From: Guptibacillus hwajinpoensis
GTDB taxonomy: Bacteria > Bacillota > Bacilli > Bacillales > Guptibacillaceae
Direction: 5' to 3'
Assembly (NCBI RefSeq): GCF_005144865.1
Contig: NZ_SWFM01000001.1
Location: 124,001 to 188,000, forward strand
DNA: 64,000 nucleotides
Shown here: piece by piece, positions 17,479 through 26,283 of the stretch
How the letters are laid out: every line of letters begins with the position of its first letter
How positions within the stretch are numbered: the stretch's first letter is position 1
Position numbers and translations under genes: made by a program
Notes under the pieces: model-generated
What the model was told of the DNA's origin: nothing
What the model saw: the letters and a program-made list of their open reading frames with translations, nothing else
The model's database searches: none

Positions 17479-18669
17479 TCAACTATTCATGTTTTCTACC
17501 ATCATTGCCATTCCCTGTCCACCACCAACACAAAGTGTTGCAATTCCAAAGCGTTCTTTCCTTCTTTTCATCTCATACATGAGAGAAGTAAGGATTCTAG
17601 CACCTGTTGCTCCAAGCGGGTGACCGAGTGCAATAGCCCCACCGTTCACATTTACTTTATTTGTGTCAAGATCTAGTTCTCGAATGACGGCTAGTGCTTG
17701 GGCAGCAAATGCTTCATTTAATTCAATTAAACCAACATCTTCAATTTGTCTGCCTGTCCTCTCAAGAAGTTTTCGAACAGCAGGAACTGGACCGATTCCC
17801 ATGATTTCAGGAGACACACCTGAAGTTGCCCAGTCGACGATGCGAACAAGCGGTTTAAGGTTGAGTTCGTTCGCTTTTTCTTCTGTCATCACTAGCATGG
17901 CAACAGCTCCATCATTTCGTCCACATGAATTACCAGCTGTTACCGTTCCGTTTTCTTTAAATACTGGTGTGAGTTTTGAAAGTTTCTCTACTGACGTACC
18001 AGGCCTTGGATGTTCATCTACATCTACAATCTTTGATTGTTTTCGAGACTTCACACTCATTGGAACAATTTCTTCACTAAAAGTACCATTCTCGAGGGCA
18101 TTAGCAGCACGTCTCTGACTTTCAGCTGCAAATGCATCTTGGTCCTCTCTCGTTACGTGGAAACGTTCTGCGACATTCTCTGCCGTTATTCCCATACCAA
18201 GTTTTTTTCCATATAGTTCGATTGGTTGTTGACCCGCTTCAAGATTCGAATCAACTAATCTTGTTTTGTCCCCTCCAAATCTGCTGTCACGAAGATAGAT
18301 GGGAGCATGACTTAAACTCTCCGTTCCTCCAGCCATCACAATCTCCGCTTGTCCAGATTGAATTTGTTGGACTGCAGATGCAACAGCTTGCATTCCTGAA
18401 GCGCAAAGACGATTGATTGTAAAAGCGGGAGTAGTATCTGGGAGACCAGCTCTTAAAGCTGCGACTCTTGCAACATTTGAAGATTCCGTCGTTTGTCTTA
18501 CCTCACCAAGAATAACCTCATCTACAAGATCTGGGGATAGTCCAGCTCTTGAAATTGATTCTTTAATCGCAATTGCAGCCAGTTCACCAGAATTATAATC
18601 TTTCAAAACGCCACCATAACGACCGACAGGGGTTCTCACTGCCTGGATAATAACAATGTTCTCTTTCAT
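17479..18669 (-). CDS. acetyl-CoA C-acyltransferase (thiolase)
   Basis: 396 residues, typical thiolase length. Nucleophilic cysteine C89 in INRLCASGMQAV, the GGAIALGHPLGATGAR segment with the catalytic histidine, and the C-terminal proton-relay cysteine in CVGGGQGMAMM are all present. It cleaves 3-oxoacyl-CoA to acetyl-CoA, or runs in reverse. It is the third gene after 3-hydroxyacyl-CoA dehydrogenase and acyl-CoA dehydrogenase. The set is the same as B. subtilis mmgA-C, but in a different order. The ATG follows GAGGAGG. Confidence 0.94.
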   Translation of the reverse strand: MKENIVIIQAVRTPVGRYGGVLKDYNSGELAAIAIKESISRAGLSPDLVDEVILGEVRQTTESSNVARVAALRAGLPDTTPAFTINRLCASGMQAVASAVQQIQSGQAEIVMAGGTESLSHAPIYLRDSRFGGDKTRLVDSNLEAGQQPIELYGKKLGMGITAENVAERFHVTREDQDAFAAESQRRAANALENGTFSEEIVPMSVKSRKQSKIVDVDEHPRPGTSVEKLSKLTPVFKENGTVTAGNSCGRNDGAVAMLVMTEEKANELNLKPLVRIVDWATSGVSPEIMGIGPVPAVRKLLERTGRQIEDVGLIELNEAFAAQALAVIRELDLDTNKVNVNGGAIALGHPLGATGARILTSLMYEMKRRKERFGIATLCVGGGQGMAMMVENMNS

Positions 18670-18684
18670 TGCTGAATCCTCCTC

Positions 18685-19833
18685 TTAGCTATATTCCTTA
18701 CGGAGCTGACTTGCTATGATGTTCTTTTGAATTTCAGAAGTTCCTTCGTAAATTCGAGTAATGCGCGCATCACGGAAATAACGTTCAATTGGGTAGTCAG
18801 AAATATAACCTAAACCACCATGTACCTGAAGTGCTTTGTCTGCGACCCTGTTGTACACTTCTGATCCGTACAATTTAAGCATAGCGGCTTCTTTAATTAC
18901 TTTTTTACCCTGATCAACCATCCATGCGATGCGATATGTAAACGAACGAAGCGCCTCAATTTCAACGCCCATTTCTGCTATCATATGTGCAACTGCCTGG
19001 TGTTCAATAATCGGTACACCAAACTGTATTCGTTCTTCTACATGTTTCATACTCAAATCAAGTAGCTTTTGTGAAGACCCAAGATTACGTGCAGCGAGTC
19101 CTGCTCGACCATTGGCTAATATTTTCAATGCATTCACATACCCCTGTCCCACTTCACCAAGAACGTTCTCCTCTGGTACCTCACAGTTATCAAAAATAAG
19201 CTCAGCTGAGTGAGAGCCTTTTAATCCCATCTTCTCTTCTACTGCACCGACATGGAAACCTGGGAAGCTTTTCTCAACAATAAAAGAAGTAATTCCTTTT
19301 GCTCCTTTTGAAGGATCTGTAGCGGCCATAACAGTGAAGACGTCAGCTTCAACTGCGTTCGTAATATAATGCTTTGTTCCGTTTAAAATGTATTTCTTTC
19401 CATCTTTAACTGCGGTAGTTTTTAAATTGGAAGCATTTGATCCTGCAGAAGGTTCGGTTAATGCAAAAGCTCCTATTTTCTTCCCGATTGCCATATCTGG
19501 AAGGTATCTATTCTTTTGTTCCTCATTCCCAAGCTCTACAATACCAACTGAACCAATTCCAGTGTGAGCTCCAATTAGCGTTGTAAATCCATTGTGTGTT
19601 TTCCCAAGTTCTTCATACAGTGCACATTTCCCAACCATGCCAATGCCAAGACCACCGTATTCTTCTGGAATACTTAAACCAAATAGGCCTATCTCTTTAG
19701 ACATTTCAATAATTCGCTCTGGAATCCGGTCTTCTCGCTCAATTGTCATAGCCACTATCTCAACTTCATTTTGTACAAAATTTCTGATATTGGCTTTTAG
19801 AAATTCGATTTCTTCATCTAACTGAAAATCCAT
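18685..19833 (-). CDS. acyl-CoA dehydrogenase
   Basis: 382 residues with the classic three-domain acyl-CoA dehydrogenase layout. Signatures are GAFALTEPSAGSNAS near residue 125, the flavin/substrate segment LQVHGGLGYISDYP near 340, and the catalytic glutamate in RIYEGTSEIQ near 366. FAD-dependent first step of beta-oxidation, with electrons passed to ETF (not in the window). Fifteen bases upstream of the thiolase. Chain-length preference cannot be told. Confidence 0.94.
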   Translation of the reverse strand: MDFQLDEEIEFLKANIRNFVQNEVEIVAMTIEREDRIPERIIEMSKEIGLFGLSIPEEYGGLGIGMVGKCALYEELGKTHNGFTTLIGAHTGIGSVGIVELGNEEQKNRYLPDMAIGKKIGAFALTEPSAGSNASNLKTTAVKDGKKYILNGTKHYITNAVEADVFTVMAATDPSKGAKGITSFIVEKSFPGFHVGAVEEKMGLKGSHSAELIFDNCEVPEENVLGEVGQGYVNALKILANGRAGLAARNLGSSQKLLDLSMKHVEERIQFGVPIIEHQAVAHMIAEMGVEIEALRSFTYRIAWMVDQGKKVIKEAAMLKLYGSEVYNRVADKALQVHGGLGYISDYPIERYFRDARITRIYEGTSEIQKNIIASQLRKEYS

Positions 19834-19851
19834 GTATATCCCTCTATTCGT

Positions 19852-20703
19852 TTATGTATAGTCATAAAACCCTTTTCCACTTTTTCGTCCCAGTCGACCA
19901 GCATTAACGTATTTTGTCAGTATGGGACATGGTCGATATTTTTCTCCAAGTGTTTCATAGAGGTATTGCATGTTTCGCAGTCTTGTATCAAGTCCCACTA
20001 AATCAGCAAGCTCCAGAGGCCCCATCGGATGATTAAGCCCAAGTTTCATGGCTTTATCAATGTCCTCAGGTGAACCTACGCCTTCCATAACCATATTCAT
20101 CGCTTCATTGCCAATCAGGCAATTCATCCGACTAACTGCGAATCCTGGGAATTCATTGATTTTTACACATTCTTTACCAATCGACTCTCCAAAAGCTATC
20201 GCTTTATTGATTGTTTCTTCAGATGTTTCTAACCCGCAAATGACTTCAATAAGCTTCATCTTTGGAACCGGGTTAAAAAAATGAAGCGCAAGGCATTGTT
20301 CAGGTCGCCTAGTTTGGGCAGCTATTTCAGTTGGACTCATTGTCGATGTATTTGTAGCGAGAATGGCATGAGGAGGAGTGAGGTCATCAAGCTGCTTGAA
20401 AATACTTGTTTTAAGATCCATGATCTCAAGCACAGCTTCAATTACTAAATCACGATCTTTTGCCGCCTCGCTTAACTCTGTTGTGTATTGAATTGCGCTA
20501 CGTCGATCTTCTGCCATTTCTTTTGATAATAATTCTTTTCTAACTGCATGGTCGAATTTTTTTTCAATATCACTTTTTGCATTGTGTAAAACCGTGTCGC
20601 TAACATCTTGAACAATAACGGAAAGTCCTGCAACAGAGGCTGAATACGCGATGCCTCTCCCCATAGTTCCGGCTCCGATTACTGCTATGTTTTGAATGGT
20701 CAC
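19852..20703 (-). CDS. 3-hydroxyacyl-CoA (3-hydroxybutyryl-CoA) dehydrogenase
   Basis: 283 residues from the GTG giving VTIQNIAVIGAGTMGRGIA; AAGGGTG lies about seven bases upstream, while a GTG three codons earlier overlaps it. The N-terminal NAD motif is GAGTMG, the catalytic histidine is in ALHFFNPVPKMKLIEVI and the C-terminal domain has GLNHPMGPLELADLVGLD. It oxidises 3-hydroxyacyl-CoA to 3-oxoacyl-CoA with NAD. First gene of the three-gene beta-oxidation operon; a cre site is just upstream at 20726-20739. Confidence 0.93.
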   Translation of the reverse strand: MTIQNIAVIGAGTMGRGIAYSASVAGLSVIVQDVSDTVLHNAKSDIEKKFDHAVRKELLSKEMAEDRRSAIQYTTELSEAAKDRDLVIEAVLEIMDLKTSIFKQLDDLTPPHAILATNTSTMSPTEIAAQTRRPEQCLALHFFNPVPKMKLIEVICGLETSEETINKAIAFGESIGKECVKINEFPGFAVSRMNCLIGNEAMNMVMEGVGSPEDIDKAMKLGLNHPMGPLELADLVGLDTRLRNMQYLYETLGEKYRPCPILTKYVNAGRLGRKSGKGFYDYT

Positions 20704-20725
20704 TTCTATCACCCTTTTAAATTAA

Positions 20726-20739
20726 TGTAATCGCTTACA
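20726..20739. promoter_or_regulatory. cre (CcpA) site before the beta-oxidation operon
   Basis: TGTAATCGCTTACA matches the catabolite-responsive consensus TGWAANCGNTNNCA at every position. It lies 23 bases upstream of the hydroxyacyl-CoA dehydrogenase GTG, a position suited to carbon catabolite repression of fatty-acid use. Confidence 0.7.
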
Positions 20740-20807
20740 GATTTAGATATTTGTTTTATTTCTCGTCAGAATGTATGACTTCCTTTAATCTGTTTATGTT
20801 TTTCTAA

Positions 20808-20834
20808 TAAAAAACCTTTCAATGTGAACGGTTT
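20808..20834 (-). terminator. terminator after the GlcD-like oxidase
   Basis: Minus-strand stem AAACC/GGTTT with an inner TTCA/TGAA stem, followed by TTTATT. It lies directly after the stop at 20837. Confidence 0.6.
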
Positions 20835-20836
20835 GG

Positions 20837-22216
20837 CTAATTAGTAACGCGATCGATTGCGAAAATTTTACCAGGATTTAAAATACCGTTCGGATCGAGT
20901 GTTTGTTTAAGTGCCTTCATAACATCTAATGCTGGTCCATGTTCTCTTTGTTGATACTGCGCTTTACCTGTACCAACTCCATGTTCTCCAGTACACGTAC
21001 CTCCACGTTCCAATGCATAGTGAACAAGATGTTGATTCAATTTCATTGCTCGATCGAGCTCAGCTGAATCAGAAGGATCAATCATGACAATAGCATGATA
21101 ATTGCCGTCTCCTACATGACCAAGAAGCGCACCGTCTAATCCATACGTTTCAATCGCTTTACGTGCATCAATAATGGCGCCAGTAAGCTCTGATATTGGT
21201 ACACAAACATCAGTAACCATCATTTTCTTTCCTGGTGACCCATGACTGAAAGAATACGCAAGGTTATGGCGAGCTTCCCACAGAAGCGCCCTTTTCTTCG
21301 TATCATGCTCAAAAATAAATTCTTCGCAATCATTATCTTGTGCGATACTTTGTGCAAATGCGACGTCCTGCTTTAACCCTGCTTCATTGCCGTGAAATTC
21401 AACAAATAAGGTTGGTTTCTCAATATAGTTCGTTTCATTTGTTTTATTAACCTGCTGGACAGAGCGGGCATCTACAAGTTCGATTCTTGCTACTGGTATT
21501 GCTGCATGAAGAATATTAGTCACAGTTGAAACGGCCTTTTCAATTGAAGGAAAAACAATTCTACCAGCTAGCGTAGCTTCTGGTATGCCATAAACGTTAA
21601 GGGTAAGTTCAGTGAATGTGCCTAGTGTACCTTCTGATCCGACGAAAAGCCCATTAAGGTGATAACCGGATGAAGATTTTGCCGTCATGCTTCCTGTATG
21701 GATAACGCGACCATCAGCTAAAACAACTTCTATATCGCGCACTTGATCACGCATGACACCGTACCGGACAGACGTTGTACCGCTTGCGTTTGTTGCTGCC
21801 ATTCCACCAATGGTAGCATCTGCACCGGGATCAACAGTAAAAAACAAGCCGTGTTTTTTTAACTCCTTATTTAATTGAGAGCGGGTTACGCCTGGCTGAA
21901 CTCTTACTAAAAAATCGTGTGGGCGAACCTCAAGTACTTTGTTCATCAATTGAAAATCAATTGAAATACCGCCATGATAAGGAATGACATGACCTTCAAG
22001 ACTTGATCCAAGTCCGAACGGGATGATTGGCACCTGATTATCATTAGCTGTTTTCATAATCCTGGTTACTTCCTCGGTTGTTTTAGGAAATACGACGACA
22101 TCGGGGTCATGAGGTGTATGATAGGATTCATCTTTGCTGTGCTGCTCGAGTACTGAAGCATTTACACTAATTTGATCGTCTTCAAGGAAAGTGGATAAAA
22201 GGGATAGAAGTTTCAA
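20837..22216 (-). CDS. FAD-linked oxidase, D-lactate dehydrogenase/GlcD-like
   Basis: 459 residues; FAD_binding_4 plus FAD-oxidase C-terminal domain. IIPFGLGSSLEGHVIPYHGG is near residue 66, DPGADATIGGMAATNASGT near 138, and the C-terminal HVGDGNYHAIV and GEHGVGTGKAQY are present. The pattern resembles cytochrome-type D-lactate dehydrogenases (Dld/GlcD group) that oxidise D-2-hydroxyacids and work without partners. The start is TTG with GGAGG eight bases upstream. It has its own terminator and no GlcE/GlcF partners, so it appears monocistronic. Confidence 0.88.
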   Translation of the reverse strand: MKLLSLLSTFLEDDQISVNASVLEQHSKDESYHTPHDPDVVVFPKTTEEVTRIMKTANDNQVPIIPFGLGSSLEGHVIPYHGGISIDFQLMNKVLEVRPHDFLVRVQPGVTRSQLNKELKKHGLFFTVDPGADATIGGMAATNASGTTSVRYGVMRDQVRDIEVVLADGRVIHTGSMTAKSSSGYHLNGLFVGSEGTLGTFTELTLNVYGIPEATLAGRIVFPSIEKAVSTVTNILHAAIPVARIELVDARSVQQVNKTNETNYIEKPTLFVEFHGNEAGLKQDVAFAQSIAQDNDCEEFIFEHDTKKRALLWEARHNLAYSFSHGSPGKKMMVTDVCVPISELTGAIIDARKAIETYGLDGALLGHVGDGNYHAIVMIDPSDSAELDRAMKLNQHLVHYALERGGTCTGEHGVGTGKAQYQQREHGPALDVMKALKQTLDPNGILNPGKIFAIDRVTN

Positions 22217-22328
22217 CTAGCTTTCCTCCGTTCATATGTAAAATTTAAACTTTTCTGATAACTACCTCATCACTTTATCATTACTGAATAAAATGCGTCA
22301 ATCTCAGCAAGATATATAACTAACAAAA

Positions 22329-22356
22329 TAGAGTCTGGCTATATAGCCAGACTCTA
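22329..22356. terminator. terminator of the flotillin gene
   Basis: Perfect 28-base palindrome (arms TAGAGTCTGGCTAT and complement). It is followed on the minus strand by TTTTGTTAG and lies just after the flotillin stop. Confidence 0.75.
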
Positions 22357-22362
22357 AATTCA

Positions 22363-23898
22363 TTAACCTTTCTGTTTGCTTTCTTCTTCCAATTCTTCTT
22401 CATAAGCAGTAGCAACTTCGCTAGCATATTGATGTTCTTCTAGTTCGTTCTCTTTCTTAGAAGAGGCGCTTTCTTCATCAGAATCGAAGTCGTTGTAATT
22501 CCCTCTCGAAACAAAGCTTTCTAACATTGCTTTTAAGTCCATTCCTGTTGATTCTTTTAGACTTGCTTGAAGACCCGTCATTGTTTTGGTTACGTTGTCT
22601 GTAATTTTTGCAGAACCGTTACTAGTACCTCCCCCCATATCAATGACTTTCATTTCTGAAATCTGTGATAGCGGTTGAGCAATTTCGTGTGCATATTTAG
22701 GCAACATGTCGACAACCATTTCGATAATCGCTGCTTCACCATATTTCTCCATAGCTGTTGCCATTAATTCTTTTGCTTCGGCTTCAGCTCGTCCGCGTTC
22801 TCGAATTACTTCAGCTTCCGCAAGGCCTTTTTGTTTCTCAATTTCAGCTTTTGTTTGACCGTCAATGCGATCTCGTTCAGCCTCAGCTTCCGCTTTTGCA
22901 CGAATATCGTAAGCATTTGCATCTGCCTGTGTTTTCCTGCGCTTTTGTTCTTCTAACTCTAATTCAACTTGACGCTGACGTTCGATATATTGTACCTGCA
23001 TCTCTTCCTCTTTAACTTTCTGGTTAAGTCTTGCTTGCTCAAGATTGTAAGATTGTTCTGAACGAGCTCGCCCCCGCTCGATTTCCGCTCTATATTCTGC
23101 TTCCTTTACATCTTTATCTTTTTGCGATTGAGCAATATCAATTTGACGTCTGATTTCATCTTCTTCAGCTTCTTGGTCCGTTTTGGCCTTGTGCATGCGG
23201 GTTTCACGTCGTGCGTTCGCCTCAGCAATGTCAGCATCTTTTCTAGCCTCAGCGATTCGAGGACGCCCAAGTGCTTCAAGGTACCCGTTCTCTTCGTCGT
23301 CATCTTTCAGTTCTTTTAAAGCAAAAGAAGTGATTTCAAAACCGAGGTTTTTTAAATCTTCCTCTGCAATATTTTTCACTTTTTTGTTAACAGAATTAAA
23401 ATCTTTGTAGATCTCATCCACTGTAAGGGAAGAAATGATTGCGCGAAGGTGTCCTTCAAGTACTTCTTTTAATTCACGTTCTTTTTCCTTTTGTTCCTTT
23501 CCTAGAAACTTCTCAGCATAGTTGGCGACAATTTCTAGCTTACTTCCAATGCTAATCTCAGCAACACTTGTTGCTTTAATCGGTACACCTTCTGATGTGT
23601 ATGCTTTTGGTGAAGCAATTTCTAATTGAAAAGAAGTAAGGTCGATTGGTGTACTCGTCTGGAACATCTTGAGTCGAATCCCGCCACCACGAACGATTTT
23701 CATACTCCGTCCATTATCATCTACAAATATCCGATTATCCTTTTCAGCATCACCAAGTTTGGGACCAGTGATAATGAGTGCCTGATTGGAGCTTGCTGTT
23801 TTATATCGCTTTTTAAATATGAAAAAGCCGATTCCACCCGCGATTAATAAAAAAAATAAGATAATCCCTGAAATAATCAATCCGATAAATTCCATCAT
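22363..23898 (-). CDS. floT: flotillin-family membrane scaffold protein
   Basis: 511 residues from MMEFIGLIIS. One N-terminal membrane segment (residues about 4-25) is followed by a PHB/SPFH domain (QALIITGPKLG through about residue 220), a long Glu/Ala/Arg coiled coil rich in RGRAEAEAK and EAEAERDR units, then a C-terminal domain ending in an acidic tail (DFDSDEESASSKKENELEEH). Flotillins organise membrane microdomains and bind lipid II and signalling proteins. The start was chosen for homology at the membrane segment; the nearest AAAGG is 13-14 bases upstream, a little far. No NfeD/YuaF-type partner gene is adjacent, unlike B. subtilis yuaF-yuaG. Confidence 0.9.
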   Translation of the reverse strand: MMEFIGLIISGIILFFLLIAGGIGFFIFKKRYKTASSNQALIITGPKLGDAEKDNRIFVDDNGRSMKIVRGGGIRLKMFQTSTPIDLTSFQLEIASPKAYTSEGVPIKATSVAEISIGSKLEIVANYAEKFLGKEQKEKERELKEVLEGHLRAIISSLTVDEIYKDFNSVNKKVKNIAEEDLKNLGFEITSFALKELKDDDEENGYLEALGRPRIAEARKDADIAEANARRETRMHKAKTDQEAEEDEIRRQIDIAQSQKDKDVKEAEYRAEIERGRARSEQSYNLEQARLNQKVKEEEMQVQYIERQRQVELELEEQKRRKTQADANAYDIRAKAEAEAERDRIDGQTKAEIEKQKGLAEAEVIRERGRAEAEAKELMATAMEKYGEAAIIEMVVDMLPKYAHEIAQPLSQISEMKVIDMGGGTSNGSAKITDNVTKTMTGLQASLKESTGMDLKAMLESFVSRGNYNDFDSDEESASSKKENELEEHQYASEVATAYEEELEEESKQKG

Positions 23899-24028
23899 AT
23901 AATGTTCATCATCCTTTCTCCGTTTTGTAATTCTTACTATGTAATTGCCTTCTCTTTTTCTACGATTGTGACCAAAAATAGTTTCAGAATATACCGAATT
24001 AGCTAGAAATTGATGGATTCCAATCAAA

Positions 24029-24054
24029 AACCGAACCTGAAGGCAGGTTCGGTT
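24029..24054 (-). terminator. terminator of the acyl-CoA dehydrogenase/dehydratase operon
   Basis: Minus-strand stem AACCGAACCTG-CCTT-CAGGTTCGGTT, followed by TTTG. It lies about 33 bases after the MaoC gene stop. Confidence 0.8.
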
Positions 24055-24086
24055 AGCTGAACATAATAAATAGTAGGATGTAACGA

Positions 24087-24485
24087 CTAAAAACGTTTTA
24101 AGATAGCTTCCCCTTTTACAACCACTTCATCTTTTTGATTCACTGCAAAAACATCAAATTTGTATTGATCATTTTGGATGGATAAAAGTGATGCTTGTAG
24201 CGTGATGACATCGTTTAAGAAAACCATTCCTTTAAACGCGACGGAATACTCTTTAAGAAACACCTCTTCGTAATAAGGGGTGAAGAGTTTTGCTAAGTTG
24301 CCCATTGTCCACATACCGTGAGCAATAATTCCCGGCAATCCTGCCTTAGAAGCTTCCTCGTCAATTGTGTGAATAGGGTTAAAGTCACCAGACGCACCTG
24401 CATACTTAATTAAATCAAGCCTAGAAACAGGTGGAAGGGTTACTTCAAGTGGCGTGCCAATATTAAATTCTTTAACTGTGTTCAT
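24087..24485 (-). CDS. MaoC-family dehydratase
   Basis: 132 residues with the hot-dog fold hydratase-2 signature GDFNPIHTIDEEASKAGLPGIIAHGMWTMG, including the catalytic D and H. It would hydrate an enoyl-CoA or dehydrate a hydroxyacyl-CoA. Its ATGA start overlaps the stop of the FAS1-like gene, so the two are translationally coupled and likely form a heterodimer of two half-size subunits, as known for split MaoC proteins. Confidence 0.88.
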   Translation of the reverse strand: MNTVKEFNIGTPLEVTLPPVSRLDLIKYAGASGDFNPIHTIDEEASKAGLPGIIAHGMWTMGNLAKLFTPYYEEVFLKEYSVAFKGMVFLNDVITLQASLLSIQNDQYKFDVFAVNQKDEVVVKGEAILKRF

Positions 24486-24931
24486 GAAGTCATCCCCTTT
24501 CTGACGGCTTCAGTGATAATTACTACCTGTTCTTCGGTAAAGATCGTTTGGCCATTAGGTTCTTTACCTTCTCGTTTTAAAATGAGAAATCCTAAAAGAC
24601 CGCTCTTCCCATTACGTTCGTAATAATCCTCTAATGCTGTAGAGCACATTACGGTCTCACCAACAAGTAGAGGACGATTGTATTGAAATGTTTGTTTCCC
24701 ATGAATTAAGCCAACATTAGGGAGGTTAAATTCATCTATAACCCCATAATCAAACACTCTAGGATATGTAGGAGGGGCAAGGTTTGTACCATACCTTGAG
24801 CGTTTGCCGACTTCTTCATCTGTATAAATTGGAGAAGGATCTCCTATTGCTTTAGAGAACGCTCTGACAGAGCCTAGCTCCACCGTATTTTTTACAGGAA
24901 TGGATTGTTTTCCGATCATTTCTTCAAACAT
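24482..24931 (-). CDS. FAS1-like dehydratase domain / MaoC N-terminal-half protein
   Basis: 149 residues. KNTVELGSVRAFSKAIGDPSPIYTD at the N-terminus and APPTYPRVFDYGVID in the middle match the inactive-type FAS1-like hot-dog domain (MaoC_dehydrat_N). It lacks the full D-H hydratase pair and commonly pairs with a MaoC subunit; here that is the overlapping downstream gene. The ATG follows GGAGGAATTGT. It lies 10 bases after the acyl-CoA dehydrogenase gene. Confidence 0.85.
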   Translation of the reverse strand: MFEEMIGKQSIPVKNTVELGSVRAFSKAIGDPSPIYTDEEVGKRSRYGTNLAPPTYPRVFDYGVIDEFNLPNVGLIHGKQTFQYNRPLLVGETVMCSTALEDYYERNGKSGLLGFLILKREGKEPNGQTIFTEEQVVIITEAVRKGMTS

Positions 24932-24941
24932 ACAATTCCTC

Positions 24942-26117
24942 CTAAGCGTATTGTCCGACTTTTACATGCCCTTTTAACAGGTTTCTTGCAATAATGAGGC
25001 GTTGAATTTCATCTGTCCCATCATAAATTCTCCAAAGTCTCGCTTCACGGTACCAGCGTTCAATCGGTAACTCTCTTGTGTAACCCATCCCGCCGTGGAT
25101 TTGTAGAACACGATCGACGACTCGGTTCCCCATGTTAGATCCATATAATTTTGCCATTGAGGCAAGGTGACGGTTATCTTTCCCTTCATCAAGAGTATAG
25201 GCAGCGTTTAATACGAGCCATTTCGCGGCTTCAATCTCCACAGCAGAATCTGCAATTTGCCATTGAATGGCTTGGCGTTCTGCAATTGGTTTTCCAAACG
25301 TTTCTCGTTCGTTTGCGTAATCGATGGCCATTTTTAACAGTCGCTCTCCTGCTCCCACTGCTGTAGCACCAACGATCCAACGAGCAAAACCAATCCATTC
25401 AAGTCCGAGATTATAACCACCATTTACTTCTCCAAGAATATTTTCGTGAGGAACTCTTACGTTATCAAAAACAAGGCCTGCAGGACCCCATTCTCCCATT
25501 GTATGAATGTATTCTGACTTCCATCCCATCTCACGATCGACAATAAAGCAAGTAACCCCATCTCGACCAGTAGCAGCGTGCTTTTCTTTGTCAGTGATTG
25601 CAATGACCATCACAAAGTCAGCTTCATTACCGCCAGTGATAAAGGTTTTCTCACCATTTAATACCCATTCATCGCCGTCTCGGACGGCAGTCATTCTAAT
25701 GTTACGCGTATCTGAACCAGCGCCTGGTTCTGTCATGGCAAAACATGATTTCTTATCTCCGTTAATCGTTGGTAACAAATAATTCTCTTTCTGCTCTTCA
25801 TTAGCATAATATAAAATGTTGTCAGCTCCTCCTCCGAATCGAAAAGGAACGAACGTTTTAGAAACTTCCATCATCACGATTGCCAGCATCATTTGACCAA
25901 GGTCCGCACCACCGTATTCTTCGGGTGTGTTAATCCCCCAGAACCCTGCTTTTTTTGCTTTTTGCTGTAGCTCATTCATCTTTTCGGCAGAGATGCCAGG
26001 TTTTCCTTCACGCTCATTACGAAGAACTTCATTTTCTAAGGGCATTAATTCATTTTCGACGAACTTGCGAATTGTTTTTTGCACCATAACTTGTTCATCA
26101 GTTAAACGTAAATCCAT
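24942..26117 (-). CDS. acyl-CoA dehydrogenase family protein (Asp at the catalytic loop)
   Basis: 391 residues with acyl-CoA dehydrogenase layout: CFAMTEPGAGSDTRN near residue 141, the insert MTAVRDGDEWVLNG, and LQIHGGMGYTRELPIERWYREARLWRIYDGTDEIQ near 345-372 in pieces. The loop usually holding the catalytic Glu (YEGT) reads YDGT here; Asp could act as base or the base could be elsewhere. It heads a three-gene operon with two hot-dog dehydratase subunits, so it probably belongs to a dedicated acyl-CoA degradation route, not general beta-oxidation. A TetR-type palindrome lies upstream. Confidence 0.88.
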   Translation of the reverse strand: MDLRLTDEQVMVQKTIRKFVENELMPLENEVLRNEREGKPGISAEKMNELQQKAKKAGFWGINTPEEYGGADLGQMMLAIVMMEVSKTFVPFRFGGGADNILYYANEEQKENYLLPTINGDKKSCFAMTEPGAGSDTRNIRMTAVRDGDEWVLNGEKTFITGGNEADFVMVIAITDKEKHAATGRDGVTCFIVDREMGWKSEYIHTMGEWGPAGLVFDNVRVPHENILGEVNGGYNLGLEWIGFARWIVGATAVGAGERLLKMAIDYANERETFGKPIAERQAIQWQIADSAVEIEAAKWLVLNAAYTLDEGKDNRHLASMAKLYGSNMGNRVVDRVLQIHGGMGYTRELPIERWYREARLWRIYDGTDEIQRLIIARNLLKGHVKVGQYA

Positions 26118-26164
26118 GTTAGATCTCTCCTTAAGTATCTATTTAAGAAACGAAAAACAAAACT

Positions 26165-26180
26165 TACTAACCGGTTAGTA
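26165..26180. promoter_or_regulatory. TetR-type operator palindrome
   Basis: TACTAACCGGTTAGTA is a perfect 16-base palindrome 48 bases upstream of the acyl-CoA dehydrogenase start. AACCGGTT-centred palindromes are frequent TetR-family operators in acyl-CoA degradation operons. No TetR gene lies in the window. Confidence 0.6.
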
Positions 26181-26244
26181 TCCTATTTCGACATTTTGTT
26201 TCTTCTTCCTTCTTATTACATAGAGAATGTTTATGTAAGTTAAA

Positions 26245-26279
26245 CAAAAAAGGGGGCCAGGCACGTGCCTGACCCCCTT
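26245..26279 (-). terminator. terminator of the CAP-domain lipoprotein gene
   Basis: Minus-strand hairpin: AGGGGG outer stem and a CAGGCAC/GTGCCTG inner stem, then TTTTTTG. It lies a few bases after the stop at 26284. Confidence 0.85.
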
Positions 26280-26283
26280 GCTG

